DNA of 64,000 nucleotides. It comes from Eucommia ulmoides (taxonomy: Eukaryota > Streptophyta > Magnoliopsida > Garryales > Eucommiaceae). Of the stretch, positions 44,468 to 57,715 are shown piece after piece. The first letter of the stretch is position 1, and each line of letters begins with the position of its first letter. The stretch lies in the NCBI GenBank assembly GCA_016647705.1, contig CM028330.1, positions 35,539,534 to 35,603,533 of the forward strand, written 5' to 3'. A program made the translations under genes and the position numbers. The notes beneath the pieces are model-generated. The model saw only the letters and a list, made by a program, of their open reading frames with translations. It made no database searches and was not told where the DNA came from.

Positions 44468-45469
44468 CACTTGCTTGGATAATTGATCTTGTAAATCATT
44501 TTTGAACTTTAAAAGCATAAAAAAAATCTTTTAAAACGATTTGTGTGATAAGCTGATTATGTGCTTAATTTTGTGCTACCCGTATTAATTTTATAATAAG
44601 ATTTTATATTCCTCACTTAATTCTATCACTAGTAATTATCGGGACATTAATTGAGTTCAAATTAATCTAGGATGGTAGAAACTCCGAGTGGGAAAAAGCT
44701 TATTAATTTTGTAATTGGTGAGTTATGTGCGGATTAGATACTATTGGGATTATCTAATCAGGGATAACTAGTTTCAATCTCTTCCGATAAAGAGATTGAT
44801 GTTTGATCTTTGTCTAGAGTATAAAAAGATTAGGTTACTATTTTCTCGTAAAAAGAGATAGGGGTAATTATTCCTAATTAGAATTAGATTATGTGAATTA
44901 TAATAGTTTAATCATTTTCGGTGAAAATGATACTTGGAGTGATTGTGAGGTTTAGTTCTTGAGCCTAAGCTATAAAAAGAATTAGGTTTAATCCTTAGCC
45001 TGTAAAAGGATTAAGTTAGTCTTGAGCCTAAAACAAATAAGGTTATTCCTACGCCTGTGAAAGGGGATTGTAAAGGTTATTCTTGAGCCTAGGAAAAGAA
45101 AATTGTAAAAGTTGATTCTGAGTTTGTGAAAAGAATCATTGTGTAAAAGTTTGGTTCTTATCTGTTTAAAAGAATCTTAGTGGTTTAGTGGGTGCAAATC
45201 TCCGTGAGGATCAGAGGACTAGATTAGCCAAGAGTAGCTTGGTAAACCAGGTTATATCGTTGTGTGTTGCATTATTACTTTATTTATATTCCTGTTGTTT
45301 GGGTATGCACTTAGTTTAGATACACTTATCCGCTACATTAAAAGAGCTAATAATCAATTTAGGATAAATTAATTAATTGATTAAATTAGTTATTTAATTT
45401 TTGAAGTATTATTATTTGGATTACTATCTAATTCACCCCCCTTATTGGGTAGATCACTAGGCCAACAAT

Positions 45470-45481
45470 TGGCATCAGAGT
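45470..45481 (+). other. Primer-binding site of the SIRE-like element
   Basis: TGGCATCAGAGT two bases after the 5' LTR end. It differs at two positions from TGGTATCAGAGC, complementary to initiator tRNA-Met. Confidence 0.75.
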
Positions 45482-45537
45482 TGATTTTAGCTCGATTAGG
45501 CTTAACATCCTAGTTAAATTGGTCTCATACACAAACT

Positions 45538-46504
45538 ATGGATGATGTTTTTTGTGTATCCTCTCTTGATGGCGATAGATTACTATATGATAATATGATG
45601 TATGATTCTTGTGATTTTAGTGGTAGTGATGGAGATGATAATAATGAAAATGTTCATATTGTTATCGAAAAATTACTTTCTTTTACACTACTTTTTGCTA
45701 AAGAGAGTTTGAGTTTAAAAAGAAAAATTAATTCTTTTGAAAATAGAGAAAAAAGTGTCCAAAAATCTAAAGTGCATTTGGATGATTATTGTGGTGCAAA
45801 AGAACTTTTCGACGTTATTTTTAAATTAATAATTTGCTCTCTAAAATGGATTCTCTTGAAAATGAAAACAGAATTTTAAAAAATAATTTTGACATGATTT
45901 CAAGGCAAATGTTAGATCTTATTTCTAAATCGATTTACTTAAGAAAAAATTTGAAAAATCCAAATCTGACCTTAAGATTGTTTCAAAAGATTCTAAGAAT
46001 GATTTTTCTAGGTAAAGTGGATATGTTTCATTATCTCATCCTTCATCACAAGCTAGTGATAGTTTTGTTGATATTGTTAAAAATGATTCTTATTTTACAT
46101 CTGATGCTTTCTATGATAAATCATATTTAAGATGTTATTATTGCAATAGAGTTAAGCATTTTAAAGTATCATGTTCATTCAGAAACCCTAAATTTATGTC
46201 TAACAAAGACAGATCCAAAATGAAATGGATACCGAAGAGAACTGTTGAAATGTCTTGTGCAGAATTACATAATGTCAGAAGTGGACCCAAAGGAACAAAT
46301 AAAGAAGTTATATCAAAGTCAAGACAAAAAGTCATCAAGGATCTACAAGTGACGCGTACAAAGCGAAAATATGTACTAAAGACAAGAGGTGAAGTTGTAA
46401 AAAAAACCACAAGAGACATGTGCAAAGAGAAACAATTTGCCAAAGCCAAGATTAAATATCACCAGGAAGCCGCAAATGACATGAACAAATGGAAGTATCA
46501 ATGA
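45538..46504 (+). pseudogene. gag remnant of the SIRE-like Copia element
   Basis: Frame 1 (45538-45879) begins MDDVFCVSS and has an acidic stretch (SGSDGDDNNE), then a lysine- and glutamate-rich helical part. Frame 2 (45834-46130) continues with LSKMDSLENENRILKNNFDM, a coiled coil typical of the C-terminal half of SIRE-type gag. Frame 3 contains a zinc knuckle C-X2-C-X4-H-X4-C (46133-46174: CYYCNRVKHFKVSC), then KMKWIPKR, the basic W-x-P-K phrase that follows the knuckle in Copia gag. It then runs to a stop at 46504. The N-terminal gag half appears deleted and at least two frame changes are present. The knuckle lacks the usual Gly before His. Confidence 0.75.
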
Positions 46505-48072
46505 ATCAAATGGAATAAATCAAAGGTTGAGAGGATACAGATAGACTAAGAAGAATGATACACCCAAATCAATCATTAGTACAAATGAGGTAAAAAGTAA
46601 AGTCACCCCGAAAGATATAAAAGGTACTCCTAATCCCCCGTGGTTTAAATTTATTAAATTTGTTAAAGAGTGAGATTCTCAACTTTCCAAATAGGTAAGT
46701 TGGTAATAGTTTCTAAGATTTATTTTAAATGATGTGTTATTTGTTGTCTTAGAAACATTACATGGTGATTATGGGAGTCATATTTAGTTAAAGTGTATTA
46801 ATATTTTTTATAATGTGCTTATATCGAGTAGTTATCATGTGTTTGATTTTGAAACATGTTATGTGATTTAGAAAATGAGTTAAGTGAATTGAGCTGATAT
46901 TTTATGCATCTTATCTTGATTCATTATAAAGCATAATATTATGATATATTATAGGTTTTCAAATGATCAGATTTTGGAAGGTCTTTAGAATTTTAATATT
47001 CATGCTATTATTAAGATTTATGTTCTTGTGCATCAATGATTATATATTTATTAAAAACATGTTACTTGAGAAGGCTCAATCTGAATTAATTGGTTGATAG
47101 GATTAAAATTGTTTGAAATTTATTAGTGATCATACATAATGTTCAAAATAATTGATAAATATATGTTCACTTGATCTCTGCTAATGATCTTCTTCTAAGT
47201 ATGTTTCAAAGAGTTCCATGTTATAAGATTATTCAAGAAAAAACAAATATTCATACTGAAACTCAAAGTTGAGTCAATAATAAGAACTAGGTTGATTCAA
47301 GAAGATAATTTATTAGAGTTGAATCTTCATTCAGCTCAATGGTAAAATAATCTTATATGATTATGTGGTGAGAAATTATCATCTAATTGACTCATATATC
47401 TATGAATATCTTAATTATATGCCTATGAGGAATTACATTGTTAGCTAATACTGATTTATTGATGAAATATTTAATGCTAAGAAATAATTGATAAAATTAG
47501 TATTAATCATGATCTTACCAGTTGACATTCTGTATGAATTTAAACTTACATGATTGATATCGCTTTATGAGATCTTGTTAATCTATTTATGATATTATGT
47601 ATATGATCGTCTCAATATATATGACATTTCAATCTGTTGCATGTGGATATATAGACATTAATTGTTTGGCATACAACAAATATCTCTTATTCTATAAACG
47701 ATTATTATTCTAAAAGAGAGATAAAATTTATGAGAGAAATATGCACTTATCCGTATTTATGCGTGCACTAGATTTATGATTGATAAATTATTCTTGAGAT
47801 ATACTTCCTATTCTAATGCATTAAAGATTACATGACTTGATTTTGTCTAATAAGAAGACATTTTTTGGTATCATGAGTAAGGCATATAGACTTAACTGAA
47901 ATTATATGATTGCATGCTATATTGTTGAAATATGTTGATTGCCTCATGTTTGTTCTCCTAAGCATGAATTTGTTTGTTTACAATTATATTGGGGGAGAAG
48001 TTTTGATAAATGGGGCAATAATGTGTTTATGTTTAAATTGAAAAAGATGATATTGAATATTATGATACCTTC
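46505..48072. other. Decayed pol region, no readable domain
   Basis: A normal Copia pol would need more than 3 kb between gag and RNase H; only 1.5 kb is left. I could not read protease, integrase or reverse transcriptase motifs in any frame. The text is AT-rich with many stops. Confidence 0.55.
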
Positions 48073-48160
48073 GATTAGCTTGTTGATGTATTTACTAAAT
48101 CTCTAACGGAAGATTAAAGCTCATGTAAATCATTCGAGAATTAGGTATGCCTAGGCATAA
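48073..48160 (+). pseudogene. RNase H C-terminal remnant of Copia pol
   Basis: One frame reads D, stop, LVDVFTKSLTED. This is the D-Q-L-A-D-x-x-T-K-P-L phrase at the end of Copia RNase H. It is followed by ELGMP-like text in another frame and by several GGGGGAGA tracts (48212-48295), as in SIRE/Maximus 3' regions. Confidence 0.7.
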
Positions 48161-48447
48161 CGATGCATGCCTGGAGTGATATTTTTGTTCTCCTTCCCCA
48201 CCTTTTGAGATGCCAAAGGGGGAGAATTTATTGATGTTTTATTGAATATCTTAAGGGGGAGCTTGGATTATTTTGATGAATATCTTAAGGGGGAATTTTA
48301 TCATATTTTAAAATTTGTGCTTTGTTAAATATCTTATGATTATCTTCATTACTATGATTTAATGAGTTATAAAACCCGTCCTCGAATTTAGGGAGAGTGT
48401 GGTTACATATTACTTTGACAAAAACATCAAAGTTAATTATCATTATC

Positions 48448-48461
48448 AAAAAGCGGGAGAT
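48448..48461 (+). other. Polypurine tract of the SIRE-like element
   Basis: AAAAAGCGGGAGAT directly before the 3' LTR start TGTTAATTC. It is preceded by ACATCAAAGTTAATTATCAT, the usual context in SIRE elements. Confidence 0.8.
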
Positions 48462-51400
48462 TGTTAATTCTAAGATTTTGATGGACAATTAAATATTGAT
48501 GTTTTTTGTGGAACTAATGTGTTTATTGAGTATTTCAGTTTAAAGAGTTCCAGACAGTATCATGAAGTAATTATAAAGGTTGCAGAGACAATGCAAAGAC
48601 AATAATATTACGAAGAAATTGTGAAGGATGCACACACGGATACTAAAAGATTGAAGATTCCGAAGCATCTAAGTGAAAACAATTCTAATCTATTTTTACT
48701 CTTGATGTATCCCGATTAGGATCACACATGACACAAAAATAATTTTATGATTATGTGTCATTTTAATAGGATCCTAATTAACTAACATATTTGCTCCTAT
48801 GTGTAATTGAAGAAGAAATATTGATTTAAGAAAGATAAAAATTGAATTTAAGGATTTAGTGGAGTTAACCAAGAAAAGAAATCGGTTAAAAGGGAAAAAA
48901 CGTCGAAGAATTTTAGTAGAAAATTAATTAAAGAGAGGTGTTCCAGCAGGGTCAGTCAACCGATCAACGTGGATCGGTCAACCGATGGAATGGAGCAAGG
49001 AAGAAGATTAGTCCCTGAATTGGTCAATCCACAACTAAATCGACTTATGGAAATGAGAGAAACTCTCTAAATCTTCCGGTTTACAGGTAAGTCGACTTAT
49101 TAAACTCTTTGAATCGTTTGGTGGATAGATACAAAATAAGTGGTCAACTTATAGCGAAGAAATTTTGGCTTGGGCTACCTCCTGAATTGGGCGGTCGACT
49201 GATGGGTGTTGGTCAGTCAACTAATGGCCAGTTTTAGGAATTGAGGATTTCATGATTTTGATCCAAAAAGTAGTCGTTACTAGCCGTTTTATGGTTGATA
49301 TATGCGAGATATCTTAGGGGTCTGATAGATTTTGAGTTATTTAGTTAATATATTAATATCCCTATAGATATGGTTCAAGTATTTTGGATATTTCTCAATT
49401 TGGTTCATGTTATTCTTTTTATCTTATCTAAATGAGATTAAGTAAATGTTTAAGGGACTAAATTGAATACTTTTAAAGTTATAATTAAGTTAAATATACT
49501 TAAAATAAAATATAGTGATATATGGGGTATATAAGTGCTTTTTAGATACTTATCATTTGAAAACTAGCCGTTTGAGAGCTTGTTTCATTTTCCTATATAT
49601 AGGCCTGCAAATTTCACATAATAATATATAAGATCAAGAACTATGAAGTTCATAAGATTTTATAAGAGTCATTATTCTGATATTATTTTGAGAGATCAAA
49701 TTGTGAGATCAATTGTTGAGGAGTTCTTGAGTTGAAGCGCTGATTGTGTAAGCATCACCGATTTGAGCTGTCTAACATTTCAATCTATAATTCTTTGGTG
49801 TTATTTTGGTGAGATATTTCCAAGTTATTAATCTTTATTACATATCTATTTTTCTTTATTTGCTTGGTTGATAAGATCTTGATAAAATCTTTTTCTGAAC
49901 TTTAAATCGCAAAAAAACATTTTAAAACGATTTTTTGGTGAAAATCTAATTTCATACTTATCTATATGTTACCCATATTTATAATAATCAGATTTTTATG
50001 TTTTCTTGATGAAAGTGTTCCAATCTTATTCTTAATTGAGTTTGTTATATTATTATCACTTGCTTGGATAATTGATCTTGTAAAATTATTTTTGAACTTT
50101 AAAAGCATAAAAAAAATCTTTTAAAATGATTTGTGTGATAATCTGATTACGTGCTCAATTTTGTGCTACCCGCATTAATTTTATAATCAGATTTAATATT
50201 CTTCACTTAATTCTATCACTAATAATTATCGGGTCATTAATTGAGTTCAAGTTAATTTGGGGTGGTAGAAGCTCCGAGTGGAAAAAAAACTTATCAATTT
50301 TATAATTTATGAGTTGTGTGCGGATTAGATACTATTGGGAGTATCTAATCAGAGATAGCTGGTTTCAATCTCTTCCGGTAAAGAGATTGAGGTTTAATAT
50401 TTGCCTAGAGTATAAAAAGATTAGGTTACTCTTTTCCTGTAAAAAGAGATAGAGGTAATTCTTTCTGATTAAAATTAGATAGGATTGAATTGTAACAATT
50501 CAATCCTTACCGGTAAAAATGATACTTAGATTGATTGTGAGGTTTAATTCTTGAGTCTAAGGTATAAAAAGAATTAGGTTTGATCATTGGCCTGTAAAAG
50601 GATTAGGTTAGTCTTGAGTCTGAAAAAAAAAAAAAAAAAAATTATTCCTAAGCTTGGGAAAAGGGATTGTAAATGTTATTCTTGAGTTTGGGAAAAAGAA
50701 ATTGTAAAAGTTGATTCTAAACCTTTGAAAAAAATTGATAGCCCAAGAATTACCCAAGAGGGAGGTGAATTGGATTTTGACAAATAATTTGTTATTTAAA
50801 ATCTACTCAATATAAACCAAGTGTTTATGTGATTTGAAACTAGTGCACAACAGATATTCAAACAAGACTAATAATCACAAACACAAATATATGTGAAAAT
50901 GTAAAGAGTAGAATTAGAGAGATTGACACTGATATTTATAGTAGTTCGGCAAATACCCTTTGCCTAGTCTACTCTCCCAAGTTCCTTCGAGGATTTCACT
51001 ATCTTTGATTTTCTTACGGGTAAAGAACAAACCATTTAAGTTGTTGCTTGAGAAGTACGTATCTCAAGTCTTTACAATCTAGAGTGAATATATTCAATTG
51101 ACAAATCTCTCTTCTTGAGTAAAACACTTACTCAAGATTTACAATGAAAATCTTACCGTCTCACAAAATGGAGCTTCAATACTCACAAGATATAGAACTT
51201 AGGAATCTATGTGTGGAAAGCAAATACAACAAACACTCAAGAAATATGAATGAAGAAAGAGTATAAGTGTTGTTGGATAGATTTTAGCTTGGAAGCCTTT
51301 GATAATATCTCTTTGATCTTTGTACTTCACTTGATTGATACTTTGATAACTTGATAATTTCTTCCATCAATTTTTCCTCCTTATATAGATGTAGAGAATG

Positions 51401-53852
51401 TAAGAGGATATCACATTTGAAGATCTTGAGAGTAAAGTGATTGTTGGGGCGTCCTCTTCAAATGTAAAGATTCAAAATACATAGGCTCCTTTCTATCATC
51501 TCTGCAAATTTGTCAACATTCCATCTACTTTTTCCAACCTCATAAATGCTAGATATGTCTAATTAATTGAAAATATCCCATTATCCAATTTTTCGTTGAT
51601 GTAGTGGAAAATTACAACAATTTATTCAAGATATTCAAAGTAATATGGTTGACAATGAAAACATATAGACAAATCAAGAGAGAGATATTTAAAGTTGGGT
51701 AGGAATAATTGAATATAAAGCTCCTCAACTTTGAAATATGCAACAAGTTGTTCAAGATAAAAATCCATTGACATTGTGAAAGACAAGGCATGGGCTAGCT
51801 TTAATGAGTTATTCTACCACTAAGTCAAAATAATATCTCTGTATTCCCACTTGGTTATCTTGACAAATTCAAATCTAATACTTGTATTCATACATGATTA
51901 TGTATTTGAGTATGTGTATATAATATGTAAACATATTATACATGTATACAATCCAATTAAGCACATACAAGCATTTCAAGTATTTGAACACTTAGAATTC
52001 ATTTAGTATGATGAAAACAAAATTTTCATACCCTTTGAGCCAATTTGTCAATTAATCATAAATATAATGATAAACATATCAATTGATCATGTATATATCA
52101 TGTACACATATTAAACTAACATCCCATAACAATATTTGAAAGTTCCGAACAAAATATGATATGCAAATCCAAATTTGAGTTCATGACAAAATTCTACATT
52201 TTGAGTTCTAAAATATTTCAAGATGTTTTGATCAATTCTTTTTCAATTTAACATTATATTGATCAAATTGAATGATGAAAATATGTTATATATTTATTAT
52301 AATACAAATGAATCATCATACAGTAATTAGAACAAACATATAATGCCAAAAACGTGAAGCAAAAAATAGAACGAAAACAGGGCAAGAGAGAGAAAGGCTA
52401 CTGACATTTTTATAAATGAGTACTGTTTTATAGGAAAAACATATCCAAAATTTTCTTAATATGCACAGAAATAAATATTATAGAGTTAGGGTTCTAAAGT
52501 AAAAAGAATCACCTTATTTGGACTCCGTATGAGTGAGATATTATCAAATGAGTGAGTAAAGGTCTAGACAAAATTTTCTGTAAAAATCAGCTACTGACTT
52601 CTGCCGAAATGTTAAAATTTGAACAACCAATCCAACTTAGATTGATATAAAATTTATATGGTTTTAAATATATTTGAATTAGCTTTCTAACCATATACGA
52701 TTCATCATATTTGGACAAATAATAAGAGAGAGATATGACCAATTTACTACATAATGCCTATTCTAATTTTTTGGACAGCAACAGTTGATTGCTACAATGT
52801 TTTCAACAAAATTCTATTTTTCGTTGCTCGTTCTTGGTTTTGCTCGATGTCTATAATAATTTTTTAACCAAACACATTGAAAACATTATTTCAATGATGT
52901 TCAAAGTGTTTTAATGATCCAGATATACAATGTACCTTATGATCATATAGAAATCGAGTTTAAACAATTTGAGCATTTTTTTGATCAAAATATGAAATTT
53001 TCAATTGAGCAATATATGAAATCTTATTATATGGATTATAATATAATCATTATATGAATATGTTCAAAATATTATATCAATGATATTTGAAATGTTTTTA
53101 AATTAAGATAATGCAATATACTATTTGATCACATTAAATCTAAGTTTAAGCATATTAAGTACATTTGTGATCACGATGTGAATTTTCTAAATTTGCATGA
53201 TATGATCAAACATATAATATACATTGTGATATTTAGGTATATTGGACATGTTAGAAACAAAATCACAAATGTATGCACCATCGGTGTGTGTGTCCAACCT
53301 ATAGAGTTCCGAGTTAAATATCTTGAGTAATGTTGTCGAAATAAAAAATTGTATTATTTAAATCATACATTTCGAATCGAATGCATCTCCATGATATATT
53401 TCCATAGTGTTTGGATGACCTATATTTGAAAACAATGTTAGTTCATTTAAAACGTCAAATGAGGTATTATCGTCAAAATTATATTTTTTGGAGATCCTAT
53501 GTTTGAAACCGTTTAGGCTAACAAGAATCATTGTGTAAAAGTTTGGTTCCTACCTGTTTAAAGGAATCTTAGTGGTTTAGTGTGTGCGAATCACCGTGGG
53601 GCTCGGAGAACTAGATTAGTTAAGAGTAACTTGATGAACCAAGATATATCGTTGTGTGCTGCATTATTACTTTATTTACATTCTTATTGTTTGAGTGTGC
53701 ACCTATATTAAATACACTTATCCGTTGTATTATAAAGTAATAATAATCGATTTAGGTTAAATTGATTAAATTAATTATTTGATTTTTGAAGTATTATTAT
53801 TTGGATTACTACCCAATTTTCACTTCCTCTTGGGTAGATCATTGGGCCAATA
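48462..53852 (+). mobile_element. 3' LTR of the SIRE-like element (interrupted)
   Basis: Matches the 5' LTR in order. It is interrupted at 50736-53523 by a minus-strand solo LTR. U3 motif cluster 48945-49215, TATA 49592-49603. The last two bases TA replace the expected CA. Confidence 0.85.
50736..53523 (-). mobile_element. SIRE/Maximus-type solo LTR, minus strand, nested in the 3' LTR
   Basis: 2788 bp. The plus strand begins TGATAGCCC and ends GGCTAACA; the sense strand thus runs TGTTAGCC to GGGCTATCA. TSD: AGAAT (53524-53528), left copy AAAAT (50731-50735) with one change; the intact target in the 5' LTR is GAAAAGAATCATTG. The sense end CAATTCACCTCCCTCTTGGG is typical for this lineage. A minus-strand TATA lies at 51379-51390 (plus CCTTATATAGAT). 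No coding sequence inside. Confidence 0.85.
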
Positions 53853-54212
53853 AGTTTAAAATGTACTTTTCTCTATTTTTAAATAATAATCAATTTATTA
53901 TGAGTAACGGGTATCATAACTCAAGCTTAAGGTAGTCGCGAACCCGTTCTGATATATATAAGAATAATGTATATGTATCACTTTTATAAATGGTGAATAT
54001 ATAATTGGAATGATTATGTTGCCATTATTATTATTATTTATTCTAAACATAATACACACGCGCGCGCGCGCACACACACACATGTGTGTGTGTGTGTGTG
54101 TGTGTGTGTTGTATAAATATATGGCCCTTATTGTTTCCTTCTATATGAAGGAAACAATATGGATCGTTATTTATATATAACATATATATGTAGACGTGTT
54201 ATATTTAGAATA

Positions 54213-54258
<46 letters not shown>

Positions 54259-54290
54259 GCAGCAAAATCATTCCAATGATATATATACTT
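53853..54290. repeat. Inverted repeat around an alternating CA/CG/TG tract
   Basis: Left arm 53998-54060 and right arm about 54193-54286 are reverse complements (ATTGGAATGATT, GCCATTATTATT, TTTATTCTAAA, GTGTTAT on the right), the right arm extended by a longer (TAA)n. Between them is a 57-bp alternating purine-pyrimidine tract (54053-54109: CA, CG, CA, TG repeats), and then the palindrome GTTTCCTTC-TATAT-GAAGGAAAC (54132-54154). It appears to be two LTR fragments joined head to head. 53853-53997 has no identified feature. Confidence 0.7.
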
Positions 54291-55621
54291 TATAACGGTT
54301 CGATTTTCCAGAGTCGCTATGCCATTTCTCCCTAAAAAGAATTTATACTAAAACAGAATTACCAATATTTCATTTTATAAAAATCTGAGAAATATTTTAT
54401 AATCAAACTATAAATAAACCATACTAAATCAAATGATCAAAATTTGTTTAAATAAAAAATTCAAGAAATATGATCAGATTATAACTTATGCATAAGTTAT
54501 ATTAACTTAATTCAAAAATTAAATAAGTTACTAAATTAAATATTTTGAAACTTAATGTATATATATTCTTAAATTAAATATTTTACAGTTACGACGATAA
54601 TTATAATTATCGAATTATCGTGTCAATTTTACAACTGTAAATAATAAATACAATTATTATAAATTAAATACAAATTCAAATGAAATTTCTAACGCCACAC
54701 TATTTTCAAATATATTCAAATAAATTCTTACCACAGTTTCACTCTTACCGGTCATACAATCAAAATTATAGGGTTGTGAGCCAACGCTCAGTAGATTTTC
54801 AATCCATCTAATACGTGTATCTAATCAAATTTCAAATAAATACGTAAACTTGTATTTCACATAATACGTATACAGAATTATTTCATGAATAAAAAACAAT
54901 TATAACAATAATAAAATAAACCACATAATACATGAAGAAATTAAATACATATATTAAGGAGTTTGAAATTCTACCTGAAATCCAAACGAAATCTGAACCA
55001 GAATATTTCTTTTTGTTTAAAAACAATTCCAATCCAAAGGCATAGTGAAACGGGTCAAAATTCCTATAATTCCCTTAGTCAAGCTCACTCGTACAAGGTG
55101 ACGAATTCATTATGAAACACAAGAACCGATACTAAGTTTTTCCTTTTAAGAATATCAATTTCCTTCCTATCGCTTTAAGAAAGATTGCTTAATATATCAA
55201 TAACAACATTTTTGTAATAATCACATATAATATACAAGGCTAACTATTATTTTTATTATTAAAAATATAAACATGACACGTATCAACTATAGATATCATA
55301 TATATATATATATATGGGGTTTAATTTGTTTCCTTCCTTAGGAAGGAAACTATTTCAACATTTTATTAATCAATTAATTTATTTATTTACATAATGTTCT
55401 CCCTTAAAATAAAGAAAATATTAATTATATATCAAAACTCTTAAAAGTATATTTTAAGTAACACAATAGTTCCAAAACAATTAAAAGTCAACTTAAAATT
55501 AACATTCATCTCAAAAAATTAAAAAAAATTATTTATACTATATATTTACAAAACAATTTCAATAAATATTAAACTTATATAAAATAATATTTTAAAAAAT
55601 ATATAATTTCTAGATATTACA
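54291..55621 (-). mobile_element. Tekay-like solo LTR of the 12157 family, minus strand
   Basis: 1331 bp. The plus strand begins TATAACGGTTCGATTTTCC (one change from TG) and ends CTAGATATTACA. The sense strand matches the LTRs at 12157 and 15898 in order, including the palindrome (55328-55350) and the 190-bp part missing from the 12157 LTR. The flanks TACTT and CAAAA do not match, so one border is rearranged. It abuts a truncated SIRE LTR. Confidence 0.7.
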
Positions 55622-56106
55622 CAAAAGTTTTCATCACTAGTTTTATTTTTCACTGAGCTATCTTATATATTTTTTAAAATCCCCATGAGATCTTTTCAAG
55701 TTATTCTAAGTATTTTTCTGAGATTATCTAATTGATTACTTAAAATATTTATTTTAGAAAAATCGTTTTCTTGTTTACAAATTTTGCATATCTTTAGAAA
55801 CGATTTTTGCCTATGAAATTTGTTTACATATTATTTGTGCTTTAAATTGAAGTAAATCAGATTTATTTCTAATGGAGTTTTATCACATAATTTTTAGGAT
55901 ATTAATTGAGCATGATTGTTTTGAGGTGGTAGAAGTTTTTGTGGGAAGAAACTCATAATTTTTTTATATTTGCATTTGTGAGTGGGTAACGGCCCGATTT
56001 TTTAGGGACGCCACTCGGTTTGTCATTTTTTATTTTTACGAAGAAATAGAAGTAAAACACAAACTACTTCACGGCCACGCTTTAATTGCACCACTATGAT
56101 AAAATT

Positions 56107-56154
<48 letters not shown>

Positions 56155-56774
56155 CTGACTATTTCCATCAAAACTATAGAAAATCCAAACTCTCACTCTT
56201 CCAACGGTTATGCTGAGGGCCTAAAAAGCGACACCATTCCTTGACTCTAACTAAAGTCAGTAGTGGACCGTCTCTACTTGAAGTACTTGAGACCAAATAT
56301 TTTATTGATGTACTATCTTCATCATATAAAAATAATTTATGGATCAAGTACATTGAACAAAATCCATTTTTCAAAATAGGATATAACCACATTGATATTT
56401 TCCCAAACAAAATATAACCACGCTGAATAGTATCAAATCCACAGATATCGTCAAAATATAGAAAATCGATATAAATCAACCAATTAAATCACTTTTGTAA
56501 AACCTAAATCGTAAAACGTACGTTATAAATAATTGCCAATTAGAAATAAAAAATTAAAAATGTTAGGGATCAAATTACAATTTTAGAAACTTATAAATGT
56601 TAAGTTGAACTCATAAAGAAGGCTTTAAGGAATTAGAGGTGGAAAAGAGTAATTTAAAAAAGAAAAAAAAAAGGTTTAAACACACGCGACGCCGTGCGTG
56701 CGAGACCGCCAGAAGGGAGAAGAACGGAGGGGCAACGTGACAGGCTGGGAGCGTTCTCCACCACTAAATCCATG

Positions 56775-56784
56775 CAATATATAC
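56775..56784 (+). promoter_or_regulatory. TATA region of the 56496 element
   Basis: CAATATATAC about 280 bp into the LTR, followed by CCCTTTTGTGC. The start site probably lies some 30 bp downstream. The 3' LTR lacks this part. Confidence 0.55.
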
Positions 56785-57669
56785 CCCTTTTGTGCATGGG
56801 CATTGATCAAACAGCTCCATCGAGTCGAAATTAGAAAAAATTCTAGAGAGAAAGAGAGGATCGGAGGAGGACGTCGGGGTCCCGTGATCGGCGTTTCTCC
56901 TGTGAGCGAGCAAAGCGTGTATCTCATGGCTGCATGTGTGTGTTCCTGTGGCTGCTGCTGTGTGCCGCTACTTTGAAGCGATCGTGTGAATTTTCGGTGG
57001 TTCGCTCGATGGCCGTGGGGATGAGATCGTCAACGGTGTGAGCGATTGCCGTCCGTCTCCGTCGTCTGGTGAGTATTTATGAGTATTTTTCTCTACTTAT
57101 TTGGTGAGTGTATGCATGCATGAGGATTTCGAGTTGGCCGGTAAATGTTCGGCGGTGTGGGGGTCGGTGACGTATATCCGGCGATTGTCACGGTGGTGTT
57201 GGTAGTGGGATATTTTGGTATGTTGTAGGTGTACTTCAGTGTGCATGTGCAGGTGGAGTTTGTAATCGTGTGAGTTTCGGTGTGTGGATGATCGACCGTT
57301 GGTCGTCGGCCGACGGTGGTAGTGTGTGCATGGGTGTGTTTTGCTCTGTTAGGTGGGTAGGTGTAGGGGTCGTCGGCGGCACTGTTGGGTCGCCGGCGGA
57401 GTGAGTGTGTGCATATGAGGACCGTGTATGTGTGTTTTGTTCAGCTTGCCGGTGACGGCTGCAGACGGTGGAGGTGACCGGCGCTGTTGCGGCGTCCGTG
57501 TTGACGTGAGTGTATTTGTGTGTGTGTGTGTGTGTTCGTGCATTCAACACTGTAGCGTGTGTGCGAGTGGTCGGCCAACGGCGACGGACGGTGGGCGTGT
57601 GATTGGTAAGGGTAGCCGGCGGTCTGACATCAAACAAAAAACGGAAACAGGAAAAAAAAAATAAGAGAG

Positions 57670-57715
<46 letters not shown>

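Larger units (their letters stand above)
40867..45467 (+). mobile_element. 5' LTR of the SIRE-like element
   Basis: Interrupted at 41609-43682 by a related solo LTR. The two parts match the 3' LTR at 48462-49375 and from there on. U3 motif cluster 41340-41465, TATA CCTATATATAGG (43903-43914), expanded microsatellite 44345-44467. Confidence 0.85.
40867..53852 (+). mobile_element. SIRE/Maximus-like Copia element with two nested solo LTRs
   Basis: The 5' LTR (40867-45467) starts TGTTGATCC and ends GGCCAACA. The 3' LTR (48462-53852) starts TGTTAATTC and ends GGGCCAATA. The flanks GGTTT (40862-40866) and AGTTT (53853-53857) look like a TSD with one change. Without nested insertions the LTRs are about 2522 and 2598 bp; the internal region is 2994 bp (45468-48461). 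Primer-binding site, polypurine tract, a gag remnant with a CCHC knuckle and the last residues of RNase H are present; protease, integrase and reverse transcriptase are gone. Lineage from the LTR ends, gag and the GGGGGAGA-rich 3' region. Confidence 0.85.

Noticed and set aside
56676..56976. Open frames at the promoter-proximal part of the Tekay-like 5' LTR
   Set aside because: They straddle the TATA region on both strands and are not kept in LTR copy A.
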